Shown here piece after piece: positions 36,756 through 45,574 of a stretch of 64,000 nt of DNA (positions are counted from its first letter, which is position 1; the number at the start of each line of letters is the position of its first letter). The notes under the pieces are model-generated. The model saw nothing but the letters and a program-made list of their open reading frames with translations. It ran no database searches and was not told the DNA's origin. Source of the stretch: Trypanosoma brucei gambiense DAL972 (lineage: Eukaryota > Euglenozoa > Kinetoplastea > Trypanosomatida > Trypanosomatidae). Location: contig NC_026743.1 in the NCBI RefSeq assembly GCF_000210295.1, positions 2,604,001-2,668,000 on the forward strand. The letters run 5' to 3'. Position numbers and translations under genes: made by a program.

Positions 36756-39710
36756 ATATATATATGCGGCACTCCCTTAAGATGCGCAGTACGTGCGTTC
36801 GCGGGAAATAATAGGCTAGAATGCTGGTGGATTGTGTGTGCTACTGTTGTGTGTAATTTAAAAAAAAAAAGTATTAGTTATATTACAAGGGGCATAATAA
36901 CTTTAAAAGTGCCAGCGAGGACCTGCTGCGGCTCCAAAAGGGGCAAATACAGACGCAGCACGAAATCAACGGGGCCTCAAAACCGAACATGGTCGCGCCA
37001 AGACACACTCATTCAACTGTATATCGCGGTTTGCGGTATCCATAGCGATGCGGCAAGAGCCCCCGCGCATATGAGAAATGTCAACTGGACAGAGCTCCGT
37101 CCACATAAAAGTTGGAGGGGATCACTGAGAAGCAAAATTGGAAGACAATCAAAAACATACTTAGCAATGGCAAGGACTTTCAACCGAGTCAGCATCAGTG
37201 CATATGGCACAAATGACGTTACGGTGTAAAAATCGATACGCTACACCCATTTTTTTTTTTGAGCACGAAACAACGATGCGGCAGTAGACGTGTCGACAGC
37301 CCCCTCAGCGCAGACGCATCGGCTTTACCACGGCCCTCCGCCGTCACGAGTCGCCGGCAACAACACCAGTGGAAACCGCATTAACAACACGAATTGGATA
37401 AGGGAGACAAAAAGATCGGGGTCTGAGGAGGCGGCAGGAAGCATTTGATGTCCTCCAGCGACCCTGAGAAGCTCCCGACGCTACAGGGAAAGGAGAATCG
37501 CAGTGGCCAGCCACACCGTTTACCAAACGTGAAAGCAGATGCCGGGGCTTTCAGCGCCGAGTTGCGTCAACGCCATCCACAAGCACCAATCCACTAGGCC
37601 TTGAAAGAAGTTTCCACTCATGTCGGGGTCACAGTACCCGAAGCACACCAAGAATAAAGCACCAAAGCGGGAGGCGAACGTAGGAAGTGATAGACTAGGT
37701 GAAGTAAACGATCGAAGGCATGTAACGGAAACGCCCACAAAAGCAAACTGCCGGCCTGCGAGGGGATCTGCGCCACACACGTGCCTACAGACCAGCGCAG
37801 TGTCAGATCAGAGACCGGCTTGGGGGCAGTAGAACCCGACCCCTCCACAAGGAAGGAGCTACCGCACATCCGCCGCCACGTCTTCGGCAACGAGAGGGCT
37901 TCGTCCAGGAACTATGGGACGGGTTGCTGTGGCAGAAACGCTAAGGCGGAACAGACGGCTTCTATTGGATGTGAGTGAAAACGAAGGGTCCTCAATTGTC
38001 TGCTCCACAACCCCTCAGCTGTATGTTATGCTTCGGTCGATGAGAAAGAGACGGGGTGGGCGCGATCCTACTTCAGAGCCACCCGCTTCTCAAGGGCAAC
38101 TGCAGCCCTTTAGGGGGGGGGCCCAACACTCTACGCCACAGTTCCGACCCATTTTTCTGGTAACAAAGTAAGAGCACTAGGATCATTGATGTCGAAGGTC
38201 AGTATCAGGTTTCGTTCCCGAACAGCCCAATCGCCAGTGCAGGGGCTGACTTACCTTCAAAGATACGACCGTAGGAGAGATGTAGTCTGACGCTGCGTTC
38301 CAAATCATTCTCCATCAATGACCTAACGGCCGATATATGTCGAAGGCACGGGGTGTCCCCACTTTTAATTCTATCACAAGACGATGTGTCGTCAATAGAA
38401 AAGGGCCATGTGTTCCGCGTTTAGGTCAACCAAGCGTTGGGGAGGGCTGACCGAGCCGGCGAAGCCCCAGTTTCCATGAGTAGGTGAAGGATTTTCTCTT
38501 ATCACCTACACTGACTCCTCAGACACACTGCACTAGCCACCAGACGACCGGAAAAGACACATTCCGCTAAGCTGGTAACCAAAACTTCCTGATTTAGGCT
38601 TTTTCGGACTAGCGCGACCATTTTTTTTTTTTCTAAAGGTGCTTCCTGTGAGCCTTTTAGATTTTCCAACTCTCGAAATCGACTAATACCAGCCAGTAAA
38701 CAAGTCCAGAACAAACCTAGATTTGCTGAAGCTCTGCGCGGCACTGTTGTAAGTAAAAAAATGCAGGGAGGGACGCACACCCACAACTAAGGGAACGCGG
38801 TATATTCGGTGTCTTGGTAGTCTCACATTATGCACTATCCAACTTCCTGGCAGCGCCACGTCGCGAGGACGCCACAGCCATCTCTCAGCAAGTTGTCAGG
38901 GTTGGCCGTTGGAGTTCAAACCCAGGCACATAGGCGGCTCCTCCCGTAAGGGACCGGTTGACAATCCCCACTTTTCGTAATGAAGTTAGAGGTGCTTCGG
39001 GTTCTAGTAGATTTATATAAGAAAATTCTTTGTTTTCATTGAGCTCCACAATTCTAAAGTAAAAACTATATCTGAGAAGAAAAGGTTTATCCTAAAAGTT
39101 TTTAAAAGAATATTTTCCCTTCATACCCATGAAAACCTCCTGCCACACGGGAAGGCATCAGTAAATGCATAAAACTTTTGCCATAGTTGTACGACATTCG
39201 GTGCTACCGGTAACTTGGTCGCATATCCCCAGAAGCTTCAGCGGAATTAGCATACCACAGCACTGCAACAAGGTACTGCTCACGTTTGCCTAATGCAGTT
39301 GAATTTCCACACCAGAAACCATAGAAGAGAGGGAACAGTAATTGCTTTCGTCCATCACCCGGAGCTGATACTGAACCTGCGTTGCTCCTCATAAGGAGCC
39401 AGAACGAACCGCGTGGGAAACCTTCGAATTCTCACAGGAGACGAACCCAACAAACCGAAGGCACAAACCTATAGTGTGGGACGTGCCGTGACGCCACAAG
39501 ACAGACCATTCTAGGGATTATTTATGTTGTCTACGTGAACTCAGGAGGGGTCTCGGATTCCAGCCATTTCAGGAGAGTTGCAGGTACAGGCTTCGCCGTT
39601 ATCCGCGCCACCCGTGAAATTTCAGTTCATCAACGTGTGTCCGAACACTATGGAAGTCCCCATCCACCACGACTTAGTTTGAGTGTGGGGGCAAAAGCGG
39701 TGACAGAGGA

Positions 39711-40454
39711 ATGACATGCTACACCCAAAGCAACGGTTTTACTCCCCGAGTAGCAAAAGTGTGTTTGAGGGGGTGGTTCAACCTCTGGGTCATTCTTGTG
39801 TTTTTTCTTATTTGGTCTCATGGTGAAGTTTTGGTGTTTTTGTGGTTCCTTGATCATGTGCGACTACCGCTTATAATCAATCAGACATTGTATCGGAAAA
39901 ATATCACATTTCCCGTACTCTTCCAAAGATTTACTTTCCCTGCCGACGATCCTTGCATTTCATGGAGCCGGCCAGCACAATATATCTCAAATGTCTTGGA
40001 ACGCACGCCAACACCATTCTCTATTTTTTTCCCACCAAAACGCGGCCTCGCAAGGCCGCTATTTTCCCCAGCCGGCTTTATTTACCCTACTCAACTGCGT
40101 AGATGGTTGTGTTCTTTCCACGGTAAAAAGCGAGATCGAGTGGGAGAATGCTTTTTGCGCGTGTATACAGGCACGCATTTGTTTATTTTCTTAATGTTCG
40201 GACATATTTTAAATTCAGTGCTAATTAAATATACAACGCTTTCCCCTGTTCATTTTCCCGCTACCCAATGTTCTTGTTTCGTCTACCCTCGAGGAAAAGG
40301 ATGTTTCCCCCCTCTAGTCCACACACGTCAAGACCAGGTTCTCCAGCGGGGGGATGTCACCCACGTTCTACCAAGTTCCTTCAACAATCAAATCAGGATT
40401 CTGCTTAACATTTCCGCTGTACACTCGGAGGGGGTGGAACACATCGTTCCGTAG
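39711..40454 (+). CDS. Doubtful 247-codon ORF in the strand-switch region
   Basis: Open frame from an ATG at 39711. The product is rich in Phe, Pro, Leu and Arg (for example FFLIWSHGEVLVFLWF, PFSIFFPPKRG), partly because of T-rich DNA, and shows no domain I recognise. It contains a hydrophobic segment near the N-terminus. Being 1.4 kb upstream of the first plausible plus-strand gene it could be transcribed, but coding potential is not supported by anything beyond its length. Confidence 0.2.
   Translation: MTCYTQSNGFTPRVAKVCLRGWFNLWVILVFFLIWSHGEVLVFLWFLDHVRLPLIINQTLYRKNITFPVLFQRFTFPADDPCISWSRPAQYISNVLERTPTPFSIFFPPKRGLARPLFSPAGFIYPTQLRRWLCSFHGKKRDRVGECFLRVYTGTHLFIFLMFGHILNSVLIKYTTLSPVHFPATQCSCFVYPRGKGCFPPLVHTRQDQVLQRGDVTHVLPSSFNNQIRILLNISAVHSEGVEHIVP
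40042..40059. repeat. Short perfect inverted repeat
   Basis: GCGGCCT and AGGCCGC separated by CGCA form a 7-bp GC-only stem with a 4-nt loop inside the strand-switch region. Possible cruciform or chance. Confidence 0.6.
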
Positions 40455-41814
40455 TGCACAGCGCAGGGCTTGGCACAGTCGGGAGTATTTTTCATCGAAG
40501 GTATGGAAAGGCTTCGTGCCTCTGACGTGGTCCCTGAAAGACCATCGCTAACACCACCTCGGTATCAGAGGGGATGTGCTGAGGTTTAGTTCTTCATCCG
40601 TGCAGTGCCGAAAGGCCCCTATGGTCGCAGGGTGATTCTCTTCGAAGTAGCGCTCACTACTAGTCGGAGTGTCCCCGAACTTCTAGATGTCACCACGGGC
40701 CATTCCCCACTTTGTCAGGGTATTGGGGGTCAGCATATTAATACGAAACGTATTAGCGCCCGTTGCAAGAACACTCCGCTCGCGAAAGAGGTGGAGGAAT
40801 AATGGGTTTTGCACTCCGTCCATCCGCAGACCCCTGTTGGGTTTAATGCGCCGCACGCGTCTTGATCAAACGCTTCAGAGCCCCGAGTGTTTACATCGCA
40901 ACCTGTTCGTTTTCGGGCGTTTGTGGTGATGGCAAAAATTGAGGTCGTTGCAACCAAGTGCTTCGAAAGGGTTCTGAACTTTAGAGTCGCTGCTGGCTGT
41001 TGGCGGCGTTCCCAGCGGGTTGGCCGTCGGAAACTCTTTCGCTACTGGCGGGAAAGGTGTAAAAAGAGAAGTTAGAGAGGAAGTGCGTGGTGCTCGTCCC
41101 ACGGTCGCTGGCAACCCTGTAAGTTTTGTGAGCTGAGTGCTACTTGTTGGTTGCCCGTTTCCTCTGGACCTTTCCTTACGCCTCCGTAAAGCATCCGCAC
41201 ATCGGTTGCGTCTCGGTCGTTTTCCCCAGAAGTGGGACGGACCCTCGGGTGTCGTTCGTCTTCGGGAGGCATGCGGGGGGTGAGCCGCTGGGCGGCTGGT
41301 GGAGGGTGTCGGGGTTCGCGGCCGGTGCCTCTCCTCCCGGGCGTGAGGTTCTTGAGTTTTCGACTACGGTTTCGACTTACCTCGTTTGTTTGTGCAGCGT
41401 CCGGGGTCTGGGGGATCGGGCGTATTTCCGGTTCCGGTGGGTTTCATATCCTTGTAAAGGGAAACGGTATTGGCCTTCCGTGGGCAGCCCGTGGCCTGAA
41501 GCACCGCTTTCCACTATCTGGAGCTGTTGCGCCCCCACCGTGCCACGTCCCTTGACACCTGTTGTGCATGATCGCCAGCTGCTTTGTTAGGCATTCGTTC
41601 TTCTGGCTTGCGGTCCGTTGATCGCCCCCTCTTCACCAGCGTCATGCGTGTCCGCATTTATTTATACGTATATACATATGCTTGTGTGTATGGGCTCCTC
41701 TTTTCCCCCTCCCCTTTGTGATATGCATGTGTTCGTATGCGTGTGTATGCACCCCTGATGGTATTTCTTTGAGTCTCTCACGCACAATTTGAAGCCCAAA
41801 GACAGTTATGGTAG

Positions 41815-43116
41815 ATGCAACGGTATGGTTCCCTGAAGCCGTCTTTACCGCTGCTGTGCCAGGCCACTTGCGCATGGCACGCGGCTCTTCAACACTACTG
41901 GCGGGCACTGGTTGAATGTGGATCCTCCCTCACACTGGAGCATTCTCAAAGGATAGGATTGTTATATTTAAAGCATGGTAAACAAAGCCAACTCTACTAC
42001 TGGACGAAGCTTTTTAGCTCGGAAGGTGTGCCTGCTTGCGCTCTTTTGTTGAAAGCCCTTGTTAGACAAGATATGTGGCGGTGCGCTATTGGCCTTTGGG
42101 TGTGGAATCCAAGTGGGACTCTCTGTGACTCTCTGGTAGGTGAGTTGATGGCGGAATCAATGTGGAAACAGTCTCTGCAAGTGGTAAATCACCTTTTGAA
42201 CATTAGGAAGCTGAGTTGTGGGGATGCGATATGTATCGACGACCACGTTGGAGAACCTGATGGAACCACTGGAAGGTTCGTAGTCGGTCCTAGCGACACT
42301 ATGCGGGTGGCATACGACCCAACTTTTGTGCCGGTGGAGGAATGTGGGATGTCCAGTGGATTATGCCACCTCATTACCAGTTTGTACCCTACTAGGTCTC
42401 AGTGGCATCAGGCTGTTTGCCTCCTGGTGCAGCTTAGTGAAAGCGGAACTTCGGCAGACACAGCAAAAGAATTATTGGAACTCGCTGCTGCCAGGTCGGC
42501 CTATCAAGGGCGACGATTTGAAGATGTATTTAAATGGTCTTTAAGATGTCGATATGTTCATACTTCCTGTTCGCTGCAGCGCACCCTTTTGCGTGCGGCG
42601 ATCGCTGTGTCCTGTTGGGAGGAAGCATTTGCAACGTTGGACAAACTGGTTATGCGTCGGGTGGAGGAAGTTCCTGTGATTACCCTGTGTGAGCTTTGCA
42701 GGGGTTTTATGAAAGAGTACGGGCAGGGAAAACATGTAAACCTATTGGATAAATTTTCTACTATCATAATGAAGTGTTGGGAGCTTTTCCGTACCGAAAT
42801 GAAGTTGGAGATTAAGAGTTTTTTTGAGTTTAACGCCGTTGACACAGGTGCGTTGGAGGTTGATTCGTTTAGTAATGAGTTCGTTGTTTCTGGGGCGGAT
42901 GGGAAATCACTTTGTGGGAGCCGATACCCCATAAGTGTGACTGACATGGATAAGCTAACTAGTTTGTTGTTAAATAAGGGACATTGGAAGGCGGCGCTGC
43001 ACCTGTTAAGTAAGTTTAGTGAATCTGAATGGTCAAACGAGAGAGAAAAAGTGATCGTCAATGCCGCACGAGCCTCGATGAGGTGTTGGGAGACTGCACT
43101 GTTATTTGTTAGCTAG
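41815..43116 (+). CDS. W-rich helical-repeat protein, PPR-like
   Basis: 433 aa, first plus-strand gene after the switch. The sequence is a succession of helical pairs with a recurrent W-x-x-A pattern: WHAALQHYW, MWRCAIGLW, MWKQSLQVV, WHQAVCLLVQL, CWEEAFATL, HWKAALHLL, CWETALLF. Such W-anchored repeats are typical of kinetoplastid PPR and PPR-like proteins, many of which act on mitochondrial RNA or in the mitoribosome. No obvious presequence is seen (MQRYGSLKPSLPLL). A TAG lies directly upstream in frame, so 41815 is the first possible ATG; an out-of-frame ATG at 41808 opens an overlapping 35-codon ORF. Function beyond RNA-binding repeat architecture is inference. Confidence 0.7.
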   Translation: MQRYGSLKPSLPLLCQATCAWHAALQHYWRALVECGSSLTLEHSQRIGLLYLKHGKQSQLYYWTKLFSSEGVPACALLLKALVRQDMWRCAIGLWVWNPSGTLCDSLVGELMAESMWKQSLQVVNHLLNIRKLSCGDAICIDDHVGEPDGTTGRFVVGPSDTMRVAYDPTFVPVEECGMSSGLCHLITSLYPTRSQWHQAVCLLVQLSESGTSADTAKELLELAAARSAYQGRRFEDVFKWSLRCRYVHTSCSLQRTLLRAAIAVSCWEEAFATLDKLVMRRVEEVPVITLCELCRGFMKEYGQGKHVNLLDKFSTIIMKCWELFRTEMKLEIKSFFEFNAVDTGALEVDSFSNEFVVSGADGKSLCGSRYPISVTDMDKLTSLLLNKGHWKAALHLLSKFSESEWSNEREKVIVNAARASMRCWETALLFVS

Positions 43117-43510
43117 GTTTGCTGTTATCGTAATTAATGTTACTAATAATATTACACTTAGTGTTACAGCTATCACATGCACGTATGTACTCGACAGCAT
43201 CGCTGCACCTATTACATCATATATATATATATATATACATGCATACATATTTTCAAATTCGCTCCCTTTCGATACGACATCATGAATATTTCCGCGGCGT
43301 TTCATCCAGATGTTGAAGACATTTTCAAAAATTTTACCATTTTCCTTCGTGTACTTCTATCAATGCGATCTAATTTAACTTTGTCTATTGGTTTTCCCTC
43401 TATGCTAGCATACCGAGGAAGGCATCCGGTGAGTGAAGCAGCTAAATAATTCTAAGACAACAAGTGTTATATTCTTTAAGGGGGTGGAGAACGTTACTCA
43501 AGCAAATTTA
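43117..43510. other. Intergenic spacer with (AT)9 repeat
   Basis: 394 bases with an (AT)9 microsatellite at 43219-43236 and pyrimidine-rich stretches (about 43336-43362, 43378-43405) that could serve as splice signals for the next gene. No gene seen. Confidence 0.5.
43219..43236. repeat. (AT)9 microsatellite
   Basis: Perfect AT dinucleotide repeat of 18 bases in the spacer after the PPR-like gene. Confidence 0.9.
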
Positions 43511-43891
43511 ATGTCTCACTACCTTTTGGTCACTTTCACGTTCAACTGTCCTGAGATACGTATTTTGGGCCCCATCAAGGAACAAACAATTGAAAAGCTG
43601 AATGATGTGATCCCCAACGCTACCACGACGTCGAGGAGCAACAGAACTGCATTGCCCAAGTTTGAGTACCTTCCCAACCCCAACCACTGGTACATTAAGC
43701 TTGACAGACAGTTTTGCGACGAGGATGGAAAGTCCCACCTGATGGTCCTTTTGTTGGATGCACTTTCAGAGGAAGGGTCGTGGCGATTGGTTTCGTCATT
43801 TGTTACGAAGGAACCCAGTGGAACTGGTTCTAAGGAAGGCACAGAAACGCATACGCTGTTTCTAAATAAACTTCTTGCTGAGGATAGCTGA
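43511..43891 (+). CDS. Unknown small protein (126 aa)
   Basis: From the first in-frame ATG at 43511 (the frame opens upstream only with GTG). The product is soluble and looks like a compact alpha/beta domain: SHYLLVTFTFNCPEIRILG, a helix around EQTIEKLNDV, then LDRQFCDEDGKSHLMVLLL, LSEEGSWRLVSSF and HTLFLNKLL. I do not recognise the family. Its sense orientation, balanced composition and position between two real genes support it being coding. Confidence 0.65.
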   Translation: MSHYLLVTFTFNCPEIRILGPIKEQTIEKLNDVIPNATTTSRSNRTALPKFEYLPNPNHWYIKLDRQFCDEDGKSHLMVLLLDALSEEGSWRLVSSFVTKEPSGTGSKEGTETHTLFLNKLLAEDS

Positions 43892-44332
43892 TATTTTGCT
43901 CCTTTCGCTCCCCTATTTTTTACTCAAAGAAAATACGAGTCAAAAATGATGAAAGGGGAAAGGAAAAGCAACAAAGAGATTGAAGAAAAGTCAATGTATT
44001 TATACATGTTATGTGGGATATTATATGGTAGGGAAGTGATGTATTGAGGACGCTTTTTTTTTTCTTTGTTTTAATGAGGAGCTAAAAAGATAGAGAGAAA
44101 AGAAAAAAAGGAGGAATTGCCTTCGTTAGCTCAATTGGGCATGATTTATGTTCCCATTTAGTTGACATAAATTTGCACCTTATTTCTTACCACCGGGAGG
44201 GGAGTGAGGATGCGAGGGACATGAATGGTTTTCTTCTTTTTCTTTTTCTTAACTGCGCCTTTTCTTGCTTTTCGTCTTATTGGCGTGCGTCAGTCTGAAA
44301 ATAGTTAGGTGGGTAAAAACATTAATAAAAAA
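43892..44332. other. Intergenic spacer
   Basis: 441 bases with a T9-rich tract at about 44054-44063 and a T-rich stretch at 44229-44250 (tggttttcttctttttctttttctt) that is a strong polypyrimidine tract upstream of IFT57. The first AG after it is at 44293 or beyond, so the 5' UTR should be under about 40 nt. Confidence 0.5.
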
Positions 44333-45574
44333 ATGAGCGAAGAGACACAACCGCAATCTACAGAACCTAAAGGTTCTGGAAGTGGTGTCATCATTGATGA
44401 TGGTACAATGGATGATCTGATCGATAAACTCAGGATTTTACGATATGAAACCGAATTTTGTCCCCGTGTCAAGCCCCCATTCAAACCCTTGAGCAAGTAT
44501 TACTTTTCGGGACCCTCTACCATTGATAACCCTAACGCCCAGTTCTACTATTTCACGTCTCTGTGCTCCTGGTTAATGGGTTTATCCGGTCGTAATTTTG
44601 AACCTCCGGGGCAGTTTGACGATCCGAATGCTACGGCTACCAATATATTAATGGAGTTACGTGGGATGAACATAACAGCACCTAACCTTGCGCCTAATCG
44701 GTTGCGCCAAGCAAGTGGTGAAGCAGTTCTGACTGTGCTTTCGCTTCTCGCTGATCACGCTATCCTCAGTAAAGGTTTAAACATTCGTGCTATTGACTAC
44801 AGTAATATTGAAAAGTTCGATGAGTTGGAAGGGGCCACGGATGGTGACGAGAATTATGGAATTGGTGATGAGGTGGAGGATAATGTGATGATTGATAGCG
44901 ACGATGACGATGAGTTATACGTTCGTGCTGTTGGGGGGAAGTCAGGGAAAGAAGACACAGGGATACCTGTGGAGTCAGAAATTAATGCAGATGAATGGAA
45001 TCTGGAAGTGGAGCGCGTTGGACCTTTGCTTCATGTAAAGTCAGAGGCGATACAAGATTGGCGCTCTCGCATTGAAAACGCCGCAATTCTTTTGAAAGCT
45101 GTTGAGAAAATGTATCCAGAGGTAAGGCAAATGCTTCAGAGGATGAGTGATGATTTGGAGAAATCCAAAGACCGCATTCAGAAACGTGAGCAGACGCTCG
45201 CTCAGCAGTTTTCCGATCAAGTTGAGGATTACCGTGTGAAGCTGCGGGAGCTGAACTCTTCTCAAGATGCCGCAAATATAGCAAGTCAGAGCGTTCAACA
45301 ACTTTCAGCTGAGTTAAATCAAGTAAGTGGATTGCTGGACCAGGTTAAGCGAGATATCGAAGAAAGAGAGGCGAAACTATCAGATACATCTCCATTGATG
45401 CAAGTAAAGGATGCTGCTGTGAAGGTAAGGGCCGAAATCAAGCAAATGTCTTTAAGAATTGGTATTTTGCAACACACAGTCCTCCACTACGTAATGAAAC
45501 AAACGAAGGCAAAACGAGAGGGTACAGCCAATACCTCTGGTGGTGATGAGTGGGAAGAAACGGATTATATGTAA
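44333..45574 (+). CDS. IFT57: Intraflagellar transport protein IFT57
   Basis: 413 aa from the ATG at 44333 (eight upstream codons open with GTG and are not used). The N-terminal calponin-homology-like domain carries the family signature: FKPLSKYYF, NPNAQFYYFTSLCSWLMG, FDDPNATATNILMELRGM (about 50-120). An acidic linker (163-208, ending in a run of Asp such as DSDDDDE) leads to a C-terminal coiled coil (about 245-400) by which IFT57 pairs with IFT20 in the IFT-B peripheral complex. This complex carries tubulin and axonemal cargo to the growing flagellum. Length agrees with human IFT57 (429 aa). Confidence 0.93.
   Translation: MSEETQPQSTEPKGSGSGVIIDDGTMDDLIDKLRILRYETEFCPRVKPPFKPLSKYYFSGPSTIDNPNAQFYYFTSLCSWLMGLSGRNFEPPGQFDDPNATATNILMELRGMNITAPNLAPNRLRQASGEAVLTVLSLLADHAILSKGLNIRAIDYSNIEKFDELEGATDGDENYGIGDEVEDNVMIDSDDDDELYVRAVGGKSGKEDTGIPVESEINADEWNLEVERVGPLLHVKSEAIQDWRSRIENAAILLKAVEKMYPEVRQMLQRMSDDLEKSKDRIQKREQTLAQQFSDQVEDYRVKLRELNSSQDAANIASQSVQQLSAELNQVSGLLDQVKRDIEEREAKLSDTSPLMQVKDAAVKVRAEIKQMSLRIGILQHTVLHYVMKQTKAKREGTANTSGGDEWEETDYM

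Larger units (their letters stand above)
36756..41814. promoter_or_regulatory. Divergent strand-switch region (probable Pol II transcription start region)
   Basis: All genes to the left are on the minus strand and all to the right on the plus strand. In trypanosomes such divergent switches are where RNA polymerase II initiates both polycistrons, marked by variant histones rather than TATA-type promoters. About 5 kb hold no convincing gene. Visible contents are poly-T tracts (about 37250-37260 and 38621-38632), a G9 run (38113-38121), a perfect 7-bp hairpin (40042-40059), an open frame of 247 codons (39711-40454) of unknown meaning, scattered stop-broken coding-like patches, and a GT/GC-rich zone (about 41100-41560) next to the first plus-strand gene. 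Confidence 0.75.

Noticed and set aside
37262..38170. Possible degenerate ingi/RIME-type retroelement with a poly-T (minus-strand poly-A) boundary
   Set aside because: Poly-T tracts are present, but I could not recognise reverse transcriptase, endonuclease or RNase H motifs or a target-site duplication.
38893..38930. tRNA B-box-like string GAGTTCAAACCC in the strand-switch region, where tRNA genes are common
   Set aside because: The flanking bases do not form a T-arm stem (tggag against ccagg) and no acceptor stem or A box fits.
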